Notes: generated from the letters alone by a model not told the origin. A DNA stretch of 8,097 nt from an uncultured Brevundimonas sp. (GCA_946481405.1 CAMLNY010000033.1:1-8097); one strand, 5' to 3'; numbered from the stretch's first letter, positions 1 through 6,548 are shown. Made by a program: numbers and translations.

Positions 1-572
1 AGGGGGCGGTCGGCGGGACCGCCGCCCGCCGGATAGTCTGCTCGCTCGGCCCCGTTGGCGGTCCGCAACTCGTCCTGATCGGCGTAGTCTGTGAGCGCGG
101 CCTCAAGCGAGCGGGCGTCGGCGGCCGAGACGCCGAGGCGGGTCATGAGGCGTTGCATCGGCAGGCCGGAAAGGCGCGACAGGTTCACCTGTCCGGCCTG
201 ATCCTGCATGCGGATGAAGCCGTCGTCGCCTAAACGGTAAGGCCGCCCGTCGAGCCGCAGCGGACTGGCGTTGGCCATGGCCGCCCGGAATGCGGCGTCC
301 TCGGCCGGGGTCAGGGTCTGGAACTCCGCCAAAGGCGGCGGGGCGTCCAGCAGCAGGCCGAAGGGCGCGGTGCGTTCAGTCGATCCGAGCCAGGTCAGCC
401 GGGCCTCGGCGGTCATGGCCCGCTGGGCGAAGGCGACGCGCGCGCGGGCGAGACCCGCCTCGCGCTGAAGACTGGCCAGGGCCGTGATGGCGACGAGAAA
501 GATCAGGGTGACGACGCTCGTCACCACCAGAACGGTGGGCAGGACGAAGCCGCGCTTTTGGAGACGGTCCAT
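1..572 (-). CDS. gspK: Type II secretion minor pseudopilin GspK, partial (C-terminus beyond left edge)
   Basis: I translated this directly from the minus strand; 190 residues are visible and the frame stays open to base 1. GspK is the minor pseudopilin that caps the periplasmic pseudopilus tip with GspI and GspJ. The N-terminus has the prepilin pattern: basic residues, then KRG|F at residues 6-9 and a hydrophobic helix over about 9-31. The +5 position after the cleavage glycine is Thr13 rather than Glu, which is the known GspK peculiarity. Further on, QDQAGQVNLSRL (123-134) and the DYADQDELR...NGAERADY stretch (162-180), then ADRP, match the conserved GspK core with its acidic, metal-binding-like segment. 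The ATG (572-570) directly follows the gspJ stop (575-573) with no spacer, so translation is probably coupled. Nothing looks broken; the gene is simply cut by the window. Confidence 0.85.
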   Translation of the reverse strand, partial: MDRLQKRGFVLPTVLVVTSVVTLIFLVAITALASLQREAGLARARVAFAQRAMTAEARLTWLGSTERTAPFGLLLDAPPPLAEFQTLTPAEDAAFRAAMANASPLRLDGRPYRLGDDGFIRMQDQAGQVNLSRLSGLPMQRLMTRLGVSAADARSLEAALTDYADQDELRTANGAERADYPAGGGPADRP

Positions 573-1199
573 CTAGAGCTGCAGGTTGGGGATGAACCAG
601 GCGGACGGGAAGCCGCTGGACAGGGTCTCCATGATGTCCGGGCCTCCCGGGTTGGCCAGCCGCAGATACACCGTGGCGGATTCCAGCGGCGGCGTCGTGA
701 TGGCGCCGCTCGTCAGGGCGGGGGCGTTGGTCCAGGCCGGGCTCCAGACCGCCCCGTCCGTCGAATAGGAGAAGGCCGCGTCCCGGCCCAGCAGCATCAG
801 ACGGACCGATGTCCGGCCGGCATGGCAGAACAGGGCCGGGCGGCCGCCCACCGGTTCGATCGAGAGGCGCAGACGCCCCTGCCAGCCGCGTGGGGCGCAG
901 GCGGTGGCGCGGCGCATGACCGCTTCGCCCTCCACAGAGGTCGAGGTCCCGGTGATCGCCTCGCGCCGGGGATCGCGGATGACCGCGACGGGCCGGATCA
1001 GCAGACTGTTGATAGCGGTCCGCGCATCGGCGACGGCGATCTCGTTGTCGGCGGCGGTCAGTGCATTTCGGCCCAGACGAAAGCCGTTGTCGCTGGCGCT
1101 GCGTCCGATGGAGAAAACCAGGGCCAGCGCCATCGAGCCGATCGCGAGAACCACCAGCGCCTCGATCAGCGAAAAACCAGTCCTGGGCCAGCGCCGCAT
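573..1199 (-). CDS. gspJ: Type II secretion minor pseudopilin, GspJ-like
   Basis: A 208-residue protein with a class III (prepilin peptidase) signal: a short basic leader, then TG|FSLIE at residues 7-13, with Glu at +5 (Glu13) and a hydrophobic helix to about residue 31. The rest is a soluble periplasmic domain that I read as the GspJ type from its length (the family is about 190-230) and its place immediately before gspK. The assignment to J rather than another minor pseudopilin rests on that context. I chose the ATG at 1199 because a GGAG (plus bases 1205-1208) lies 5 nt upstream and the peptidase motif follows at once. The open frame runs on to 1760, but that part is antisense to the hydrolase gene. 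The gene starts its apparent transcription unit, with no gspG, gspH or gspI ahead of it, only the divergent hydrolase gene. Confidence 0.8.
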   Translation of the reverse strand: MRRWPRTGFSLIEALVVLAIGSMALALVFSIGRSASDNGFRLGRNALTAADNEIAVADARTAINSLLIRPVAVIRDPRREAITGTSTSVEGEAVMRRATACAPRGWQGRLRLSIEPVGGRPALFCHAGRTSVRLMLLGRDAAFSYSTDGAVWSPAWTNAPALTSGAITTPPLESATVYLRLANPGGPDIMETLSSGFPSAWFIPNLQL

Positions 1200-1320
1200 C
1201 AGTGCTCCACACGCGGTTCGGCCGCTCGTCGAGCTTACGCTGACAGGCCTGTGTCCGCCAGACGCCTTGGCCTTCAAGGGGTTCGCTGGTAAGGGTCCTC
1301 CGTATCGGGGACTTCTGTCG
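1200..1320. promoter_or_regulatory. Divergent intergenic region between gspJ and the SleB-like gene
   Basis: This 121-bp gap separates two divergently transcribed genes and must hold promoters for both, unless one is served from within a gene. A GGAG ribosome binding site for gspJ lies at 1205-1208 (as CTCC on plus). A weaker GGGG at 1307-1310 precedes the hydrolase GTG by 10 nt. A perfect 10-bp palindrome, ACAGGCCTGT, sits at 1243-1252. On the plus strand TTGGCC (1267-1272) with TAAGGG (1290-1295) 17 nt later is a weak candidate promoter. I see no convincing sigma-factor boxes on either strand. Confidence 0.4.
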
Positions 1321-2286
1321 GTGAAGCTTAAGGCGCCCATTCTGATCGGCGGAGCCATCGCGGCCTGCGCCGGACTGAGCCTCGCGGGTGCCCCCGCGAC
1401 GGCTCCGGCGCCCGTCGCCGCGCCTGCCGTCGTGGCCGAAGCGCCCCCGCCTCCCTTGTCCGCCCGTGAACGTCGCGAACGCTTCGACGCGCGCGTCCAG
1501 GCCATGCTGGAGGCCGGCGAAGGCTCGCGTCTGACGGACGCGCCGCGCCGCCGCACCCAGGCCCCTGCACGCACCCGACCGCGCGCCGCGGCGCCGCGTC
1601 CGGCCCGAGCTGCGCCTGCTCCGACGCCTGTGATCGCGACCGCCCCGGCCCCGTCCGCCGCAGGCCTGCTCACCATCGCGCTGCCGGATTCGCCGTCGCG
1701 CACGATCTCGGCGGCCCTGACCCGGCCGACCAACGCGGTCGATTGCCTGACCCAGGCCATCTACTACGAAGCCCGTAGCGAGAGCGAAGAGGGACAGGCC
1801 GCCGTCGCCGAGGTGATCCTGAACCGCGCCCGCAGCGGCCGGTATCCGCGCGAGATCTGCGACGTGGTCTACCAGCGCAACGCTCGCACCTGCCAGTTCT
1901 CCTACACCTGCGACGGCTCGATCGGACGGACGCGGATCAACGCCCGGTCCTGGGCCACGGCGGAACGGATCGCGCGCGAAGTCTATGCGGGGCGGGCCCG
2001 GACCCTGCTGCCGGCCCGGTCGGTCAACTACCACGCCAACTATGTGGCCCCCAGCTGGGGCCGCCGACTGGAGCGGGTGCGCCAGATCGGAGCGCACATC
2101 TTCTATGGCGCGGCCCTCAACGGCGGCACGCCGGGCGCTTCGGAGGACGCACCGATCGCAGCCCGGCCGTCGGGCCAGCTGACGTTCGTTCGCCTCGACG
2201 CGCTTGACCGCGCCTACGACCTGTTCCGCTCCGCCGCGACGCCCGCGCCCGCTGCGGCCCAGCCGGCCGAAACGGCGGCGGACTAG
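1321..2286 (+). CDS. Exported SleB-type cell wall hydrolase
   Basis: A 321-residue protein. The GTG start at 1321 is chosen because it begins a clear export signal (K2, K4, then a hydrophobic run to about residue 24), and because earlier in-frame starts would overlap gspJ. Residues 13-16 read IAAC, which fits a lipobox, while APA at 24-26 would fit signal peptidase I, so lipoprotein and soluble periplasmic forms are both possible. Residues about 27-135 are an Ala/Pro/Arg-rich, probably disordered linker. Residues about 140-262 form a Hydrolase_2 (SleB) domain with AIYYEARSESEEGQAAV around Glu150, the likely catalytic acid. Four cysteines (142, 180, 191, 197) could pair as disulfides. The family cleaves peptidoglycan glycan strands, generally as a lytic transglycosylase in spore formers. 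In a Gram-negative it would act in wall turnover or in opening the wall for envelope machines. Its closeness to type II secretion genes is suggestive only. Confidence 0.85.
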   Translation: MKLKAPILIGGAIAACAGLSLAGAPATAPAPVAAPAVVAEAPPPPLSARERRERFDARVQAMLEAGEGSRLTDAPRRRTQAPARTRPRAAAPRPARAAPAPTPVIATAPAPSAAGLLTIALPDSPSRTISAALTRPTNAVDCLTQAIYYEARSESEEGQAAVAEVILNRARSGRYPREICDVVYQRNARTCQFSYTCDGSIGRTRINARSWATAERIAREVYAGRARTLLPARSVNYHANYVAPSWGRRLERVRQIGAHIFYGAALNGGTPGASEDAPIAARPSGQLTFVRLDALDRAYDLFRSAATPAPAAAQPAETAAD

Positions 2287-2300
2287 GCTCGTCCGACCGC

Positions 2301-2879
2301 TTGGCCGAAGCCGCTTCCAACCTCCTGCTCATCGCGCCGCGCCGCCACGCCGACGATCGCGGCTGGTTCAGCGAAACCTATTCCGCCCGGCGTCTGGCGG
2401 AGCTCGGGATCACCTGCGATTTCCCGCAGGACAACCAGTCCTGGTCGCGCCGCGCAGGAACCGTGCGAGGCCTGCATTTCCAGCGCCCGCCGCACGCGCA
2501 GGCGAAGCTGATCTCCTGCCTCAAGGGGCGGATCTTCGACGTCGTCGTGGACATTCGCGTCGGGTCGCCGAGTTTCGGACGCAGCCTGACGATCGAGCTG
2601 ACGGATCAAGGGGAGCAGTTGTTCGTGCCAGTCGGCTTCGCCCACGGCTTCGCGACCCTGACGGACGATACGATCGTCGCCTATAAGGTGTCGGGCCTGT
2701 ACGAGCCGACGGCGGACGCGGGCCTCGCCTGGAACGACCCCGCTCTCGGGATCGACTGGCCGGTGGCCGAAGGCGAAGCGATCGTGTCGGCGCGGGACCA
2801 GGCCCTGTCGACCCTGGCCTCACTGGGCGCCCCGTTCGCCTATGGCGGCTGCGGGCCGATGTCGCTGGTTCGCCTTTAG
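2301..2879 (+). CDS. rfbC: dTDP-4-dehydrorhamnose 3,5-epimerase
   Basis: A 192-residue cupin-type epimerase (RmlC/RfbC) that converts dTDP-4-keto-6-deoxyglucose to the L-lyxo isomer in dTDP-L-rhamnose synthesis. Landmarks are DDRGWFSETY (18-27), TVRGLHFQ (54-61), a Lys at 69, VGFAHGF (111-117) and WNDPALGIDWP (144-154). Compared with the Salmonella enzyme the known active-site Arg60, His63, Lys73 and Asp170 map with a constant offset of four to Arg56, His59, Lys69 and Asp166, so it looks functional. The N-terminus is several residues shorter than usual. The start is TTG at 2301, the only workable start I found, and no ribosome binding site is evident. The gene follows the hydrolase stop by 14 nt, so it probably depends on that transcript. 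No rfbA, rfbB or rfbD is in the window. Its stop (2877-2879) overlaps the stop of the opposing gene. Confidence 0.92.
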   Translation: MAEAASNLLLIAPRRHADDRGWFSETYSARRLAELGITCDFPQDNQSWSRRAGTVRGLHFQRPPHAQAKLISCLKGRIFDVVVDIRVGSPSFGRSLTIELTDQGEQLFVPVGFAHGFATLTDDTIVAYKVSGLYEPTADAGLAWNDPALGIDWPVAEGEAIVSARDQALSTLASLGAPFAYGGCGPMSLVRL

Positions 2880-3772
2880 GCGACGGCTGCTTCGACGATC
2901 CGGTCGGTCGGGGTCGGCGGGGTCGGATCATCCATCGACACGCGAGACACGCGGCAGCCGTGGAAGCCCAACTTGCCCTCGAACACCGGGTGCGCCGGCC
3001 AGATGCGCAATTGGGCGGCGTCAGGCTCGGGCCAGATGCGGTCCAGGCCCACCGAATAGGCGCCCCGATGCCGGATCTCGGTCATGATGCGACAGAATTC
3101 GACGCCCGCGCCCCATTCGAACAGGAGCGGCGCATGCGCCCTTTCGGGGTCGACCGTGAAGTCCAGATCCACGCGCCAGCGCCCGGCCGGGAGGCGGATG
3201 TAGGGACCGTGCACGATCGGCCGCATGCGACCGGTCATGTCGAGCAGAGGCGCGTCCACCGAGCCCTCATAGCCGTGAGTATAGACAAACCAGCGCGGAT
3301 GCCAGGTCGCCGAGGTCCCGGGCGCCGTATCGTCGAAGATCGCCAGAGGCGATTCCGATACCGATGGGTGGATTCTGTAGGGCGATCCCTCGCGGCGCTC
3401 GACCACGCCCAGGACCGGGAAATCGAGCACATAACGGGCGGCGTTCAGAAGGGCGACGCCTTCTGCAGCGGCCATCTCGGCCTCCACCAGGATGTGCGAC
3501 CGGGTCATGATGGCTTCGGGCGTCGCCGGCTGGCCGGGATCGACCGGGTCGGTCGCTGTGGTGTCTATGATGGCGACCCGCTGCGAAACCGGGAACGCCT
3601 GCATGGCGGCATGACTATGGGCGAAGACGAGGCCGCTCGCCGCCGGCTCGGCCGTCTCCACGCCGGTGTCGCCGACCGGCCAGCCGAGCTGGACGGCGCG
3701 CGCGATCAAGGCCTCGCGCCAGGCAGTCCCGGCGGCGGACGGGGTCAGAAGAACGCAGAGGCCGTCTGACAT
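2876..3772 (-). CDS. Unrecognised protein translationally coupled to kpsT; possible polysaccharide-related beta domain
   Basis: A 298-residue protein I cannot assign to a characterised family. No signal peptide or membrane segment is visible, so it is probably cytoplasmic. Residues about 1-120 alternate hydrophobic strands and helices (GLCVLLTP, GLVFAHSHAA, RVAIID), in the manner of an alpha/beta fold. Residues about 180-280 look beta-rich, with GPYIRLPAGRWRVDLDF (189-205) and several Trp residues. This GPY-x-x-LP-x-GR pattern reminds me of accessory beta-sandwich domains attached to proteins of polysaccharide loci, but that is memory, not a search. The ATG at 3772 overlaps the kpsT stop as TGATG, which makes coupled translation and a role with the exporter likely. 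A longer reading to 3949 would only extend antisense-style into kpsT. The TAA (2878-2876) overlaps the rfbC stop on the other strand. Confidence 0.7.
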   Translation of the reverse strand: MSDGLCVLLTPSAAGTAWREALIARAVQLGWPVGDTGVETAEPAASGLVFAHSHAAMQAFPVSQRVAIIDTTATDPVDPGQPATPEAIMTRSHILVEAEMAAAEGVALLNAARYVLDFPVLGVVERREGSPYRIHPSVSESPLAIFDDTAPGTSATWHPRWFVYTHGYEGSVDAPLLDMTGRMRPIVHGPYIRLPAGRWRVDLDFTVDPERAHAPLLFEWGAGVEFCRIMTEIRHRGAYSVGLDRIWPEPDAAQLRIWPAHPVFEGKLGFHGCRVSRVSMDDPTPPTPTDRIVEAAVA

Positions 3773-4458
3773 CACGCGGCCCGGAGCCAGGAATAGATCT
3801 CGACCGCCTCCTGGACGTCCTCGAAAATCTTGCACTTGCCGCTCTCGATGATGATCGCGCGGTCGCAGTAGTGGGCGACCATGTGTACGTCGTGCGAGGC
3901 CATCATGAACGCGCGATCCTTGCGGCGCTGGAACAGCTCTTCCTGGCACTTCTGCTGGAAGCGGGCGTCGCCGACGGCCACCAGTTCGTCGATCAGATAG
4001 CAGTCGAACTCGATAGCCAGCGACAGGCCGAAGGCGAGACGCGCGCGCATGCCCGACGAATAGTGTTTCACCGGCAGGCGCAGCGAGCGGCCCAGTTCGG
4101 CGAAGCTGTCGACCCGGTCGAGGGTGTCGCGATAGTCGCGGTTGTAGAGCCGGGCGAGGAAGCGGATGTTGTCGAGGCCTGAGAGACTGCCCTGGAAGCC
4201 GCCGCCGAAGCCGATCGGCCAGGACGAGGACATGTTCCAGACGATGTCGCCCTCGGTCGCCGGCAGGATGCCGCCCAACATTTTGATGAGGGTCGACTTG
4301 CCTTGGCCATTGCGGCCCAGAATGGCCAGCCGGCCGCTTCTCCCGAGAGTGAAGTCGATGTTCGAGAACACCGGCCGCGTCGCCCCGTGGAAGGTCTTGC
4401 CGAGGCGCACGACCCGTAAGCCGGGCGCCTCGATGATGTCGTTGGCGGCGTCCGACAT
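3772..4458 (-). CDS. kpsT: Capsular polysaccharide ABC transporter ATP-binding protein, KpsT-like
   Basis: A 228-residue nucleotide-binding subunit (KpsT family, E. coli about 219 residues) that powers export of a finished polysaccharide through KpsM. Counting from the ATG at 4458, Walker A is GRNGQGKST (48-56), the signature is YSSGMRARL (133-141), Walker B is YLIDE (154-158) and the switch His is His189 in ASHD. All catalytic parts are present. The ATG has AGGA three bases upstream and would overlap a kpsE stop as TGATG if kpsE were in its expected frame. As written, however, the frame is open from kpsE straight into this gene with no stop between, so the ATPase may also be made as the C-terminal part of a fusion. 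The downstream gene overlaps by TGATG at 3772. Confidence 0.9.
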   Translation of the reverse strand: MSDAANDIIEAPGLRVVRLGKTFHGATRPVFSNIDFTLGRSGRLAILGRNGQGKSTLIKMLGGILPATEGDIVWNMSSSWPIGFGGGFQGSLSGLDNIRFLARLYNRDYRDTLDRVDSFAELGRSLRLPVKHYSSGMRARLAFGLSLAIEFDCYLIDELVAVGDARFQQKCQEELFQRRKDRAFMMASHDVHMVAHYCDRAIIIESGKCKIFEDVQEAVEIYSWLRAA

Positions 4459-5607
4459 CAGTCCTGGCGGTGCTCTCGCACGCCCGCCCAGACCAGAGAT
4501 AAGAACGGTGGTGGCGAAGACGGTCAGGATGGCGATCCAGCGGCGAGGCTGGGTCGGCTTGTCCGGCAGGTTCGGGTTAACGATCCGGTCCAGATACAGC
4601 TTCTGGCGGCGGGCTTCCTGCTGGGCGGTCAGCAGGGCCGCGGTCGTTTCGGCCAACTCGCGATCGGCCAGCTCGCGCTGCAGCTCGAGGTCGGTATAGA
4701 CCCCGACGCGCGGCGCCAGGGAGTTCGAGGCGCCCGCGACCTTGGCGCGCTCGGCGGCGATCTGGCGCTCGTAGGCGGCGATGCGGCCGTCCAGGATCGG
4801 CAGCTGCGGGCTTTGCGGGGCCTCGCCGACCAGTTGGGCGCGATCGGCCCGAAGCTGAGCCACCGTGGCCATCAGGCCGCCGATCAGGGACGAGCTTTCG
4901 CGCGCCGCCAATTCCGGATCGATGAAGCCGGCGCTGTTGCGGAAGGCGGTGAGTTGTTGCTGGATGCCGGTGACCCGGGCGCGAGCCTCGTCGCGAGCCG
5001 TCGTGGCCTCCGCGACGGCGTCTCCCATGGCGCGCTCGTTCAGCCGATTGACCAGTTGCTCGCCCGAGGTGAGCAGGGCCTGGTTGATCTGACGCGCATC
5101 TTCGGCGCGGAAAGCCTCGACGCGCAGGGTGGATATGCCGGTGGTGGAATCGTAGCCCACCACGACGAACCGGTTGAAGCCCTTGTACAGGCCTTCCTCG
5201 CCACGGCTGTCCCACATACGGGGGTAGCGGGAGAAGGCGTCCGCTCCGGGCGGGTTCAGGATGGCGGCGATGTCATAGCGACGGCCGAGCTCGCGCAGGG
5301 CGTCGCGCGACTTGATGTATTCATGAACCGCGAAGGAATCGGACTGGGCCGTCGACAGACCCACGCCCTGGAGGGCCACGCCGAGCGCCGTGGGTTGGGA
5401 CTGGCTGGACGCGCGGACGATGAAGCGGGCTTCGGACACGTAGCGAGGCGTGGCGATCAGCAGATAGTAGATCATCGCCAGCAGGGTCGGTAGGACCACC
5501 ACCATCAGGAAACCGACGGGCAGACGACGCCACCAGGGCTTCGCCTCCTCGCGGAAGGTGAGGGCCTCCGGTATCGGACCCAGGTAGTTGATTTGAGCTT
5601 CGGCCAT
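4458..5607 (-). CDS. kpsE: Capsule export inner-membrane protein, KpsE/CtrB-like, with apparent frameshift at its 3' end
   Basis: A polysaccharide co-polymerase/export protein that spans from the inner membrane into the periplasm beside KpsM and KpsT. Counting from the ATG at 5607, a first membrane helix lies at about 31-52, followed by a periplasmic domain (PRYVSEARF, 54-62) with long helical, coiled-coil-prone stretches over about 165-345. A proline-rich PDKPTQPRRW (348-357) then leads into a second helix at about 357-374. After that the frame runs without a stop into kpsT, giving 611 residues in all. Shifting by one base near 4483-4491 gives the tail AGVREHRQD and a TGA at 4460-4458, for about 382 residues, the usual family size. 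The ATG is preferred over the GTG at 5640 because GGACGGA lies just upstream. The gene sits 43 bp after kpsM, between permease and ATPase. Confidence 0.82.
4483..4491 (-). other. Apparent +1 frameshift site joining kpsE to kpsT
   Basis: On the minus strand the bases read CTGGGCGGGCG. Removing one G from either GGG run converts the reading into LAGVREHRQD or LGGVREHRQD followed by TGA, and makes that TGA overlap the kpsT ATG. Homopolymer-adjacent G runs are common places for both true slippage mutations and base-calling errors. A shift slightly upstream, giving a VWAGVREH tail, is an equally readable variant, so the exact base cannot be fixed from this sequence alone. Confidence 0.6.
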
Positions 5608-5650
5608 ATTCGATCCGTCCGGACCCCTCGAGGGGCTCACGCAGGTGTTC

Positions 5651-6427
5651 TTATTCGACTTCGATGCGGTCGCGCGAGGCCGAGATGATCAAAAGACCCG
5701 CAATGTTGAAAACGGCCCCGATGAACAGGGCGTAGGGCACATTGTAGTAGGTCGCGACAAACTCCCCGAACACACCGGCGCGGATCATCTCGATCCCGTG
5801 CACGAACGGGATGAGCATTACGAGGTCCCGGGCGACCGCAGGCAGCCAGGACACCATGTAGAAGGCCCCCGAGATCGGGATGAGGACGTAGCTGATCACC
5901 GGGACCAGACGCTCCATGATCTCGTAGCGCATCGACAGTCCAGCCATGACCAGAGCGAAGCCCATGGCGGTCCAGGCCAGCAGCAGCCAGCCGCAATACA
6001 GCAGCAGATAGTCGTGCGGCAGGCGGACCTGACCGAGCGCCAGCAGGATCGCGTAGACCACCATGAAAGCGCCGGTGGCGCCGCCGAGCTCCAGCAGGGC
6101 GCGGGAGAGCAGTAGGTGCAGCGGCGCGACCTGGCGGTGATACATCAGGCCGAGATTGGCCTGTATCGCCGAGGCCATCAGGGCGAGCAGGTGCCGGATC
6201 AGGATCAGCGACATATAGCCCGTCATCACGAACGGGGCGAGGCGGACGCCATGTTCGTAGGCGGGCTTGGTGAAGCTCCAAAGGGTCAGCACGCCGAAAC
6301 AGAAGATCAGCGGTTCGCCCATGACCCAGGCGAAGCCAAGGCCCTGGCGCCCGTAGCGGGTTGTCATCTCGCGCATGATCAGCGCCGCGATGACCCGCCA
6401 TTGCCGGGTGATTGCGCCTGAAACCAT
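5651..6427 (-). CDS. kpsM: Capsular polysaccharide ABC transporter permease, KpsM-like
   Basis: A 258-residue ABC-2 type permease that forms the inner-membrane channel for polysaccharide export. About six membrane helices are visible (roughly 34-52, 63-83, 113-132, 138-163, 175-196 and 233-250). They follow an amphipathic N-terminal segment containing LIMREMTTRYGRQGLGFAW (17-34), the usual opening of the family. Near the C-terminus, PFVHGIEMIRAGVFGEF (207-223) matches the conserved region before the last helix. Length agrees with KpsM (about 258). I chose the ATG at 6427; in-frame GTG at 6439 and TTG at 6436 would add a few residues. GAGAG at 6443-6439 and GGA at 6434-6432 are possible ribosome binding sites. 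The gene leads the kpsM-kpsE-kpsT set and is separated from the upstream sugar gene by a gap with a hairpin. Confidence 0.9.
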   Translation of the reverse strand: MVSGAITRQWRVIAALIMREMTTRYGRQGLGFAWVMGEPLIFCFGVLTLWSFTKPAYEHGVRLAPFVMTGYMSLILIRHLLALMASAIQANLGLMYHRQVAPLHLLLSRALLELGGATGAFMVVYAILLALGQVRLPHDYLLLYCGWLLLAWTAMGFALVMAGLSMRYEIMERLVPVISYVLIPISGAFYMVSWLPAVARDLVMLIPFVHGIEMIRAGVFGEFVATYYNVPYALFIGAVFNIAGLLIISASRDRIEVE

Positions 6428-6548
6428 CAAATCCAACACTCTCGTGGCTCAAGCCCGGCCGCAAGCGGGGCTATGGCTGAATGAGCCGGGGCCAACCGGA
6501 GGTCAAGGCCTCCGGACGGTCTGACGTCTCGAGCGTGGTGCGTCGGCC
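6428..6548 (-). promoter_or_regulatory. Gap between the nucleotidyltransferase gene and kpsM, possible kpsM promoter
   Basis: This is the only sizeable gap within the minus-strand polysaccharide genes, where other junctions overlap or are short. On the minus strand TTGACC (6506-6501) agrees with a -35 box at five of six positions, but the bases 17 nt later (CATTCA, 6483-6478) are a poor -10. CATAGC lies 23 nt downstream of the -35 box and is too far. A promoter here is plausible from the layout but not demonstrated by the boxes. Confidence 0.25.
6496..6515 (-). terminator. Hairpin downstream of the nucleotidyltransferase gene
   Basis: A perfect 7-bp inverted repeat, CCGGAGG (6496-6502) and CCTCCGG (6509-6515), with a 6-nt loop, begins 33 nt after the ptmE-like stop. 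On the transcribed strand it is followed by TTGGCC and not by a U tract, so it is not a classic intrinsic terminator. It could be a weak terminator, an attenuator or an mRNA-end stabiliser. Confidence 0.3.

Noticed and set aside
1197..1203. TGATG at the gspJ start, hinting at an overlapping upstream gene
   Set aside because: The frame that ends in this TGA has a TAA only 11 codons earlier, so no gene ends there.
1200..1760. Extension of the gspJ frame upstream to give 395 residues
   Set aside because: The prepilin leader with a good ribosome binding site starts at 1199; everything upstream is antisense to the hydrolase gene.
376..2097. 573-residue open frame on the minus strand
   Set aside because: It lies antisense to the SleB-like gene and out of frame with gspJ, is Arg/Gly/Pro-rich and shows no domain. 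It is a by-product of GC-rich codon use.
2960..3769. 269-residue plus-strand open frame opposite the unknown gene
   Set aside because: Composition is typical of an antisense shadow, and the minus-strand frame has the operon context and the TGATG junction.
4813..5493. 226-residue plus-strand open frame opposite kpsE
   Set aside because: It is antisense to a gene with clear membrane helices and family features; no start signal or domain is seen.
5608..5640. GTG at 5640 as the kpsE start
   Set aside because: No ribosome binding site precedes it and the extra residues are unlike the family; the ATG at 5607 has GGACGGA upstream.
6440..6480. Short inverted repeats such as GGCT-AGCC and CCGC-GCGG in the kpsM leader
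   Set aside because: Stems of four base pairs in GC-rich DNA are expected by chance.
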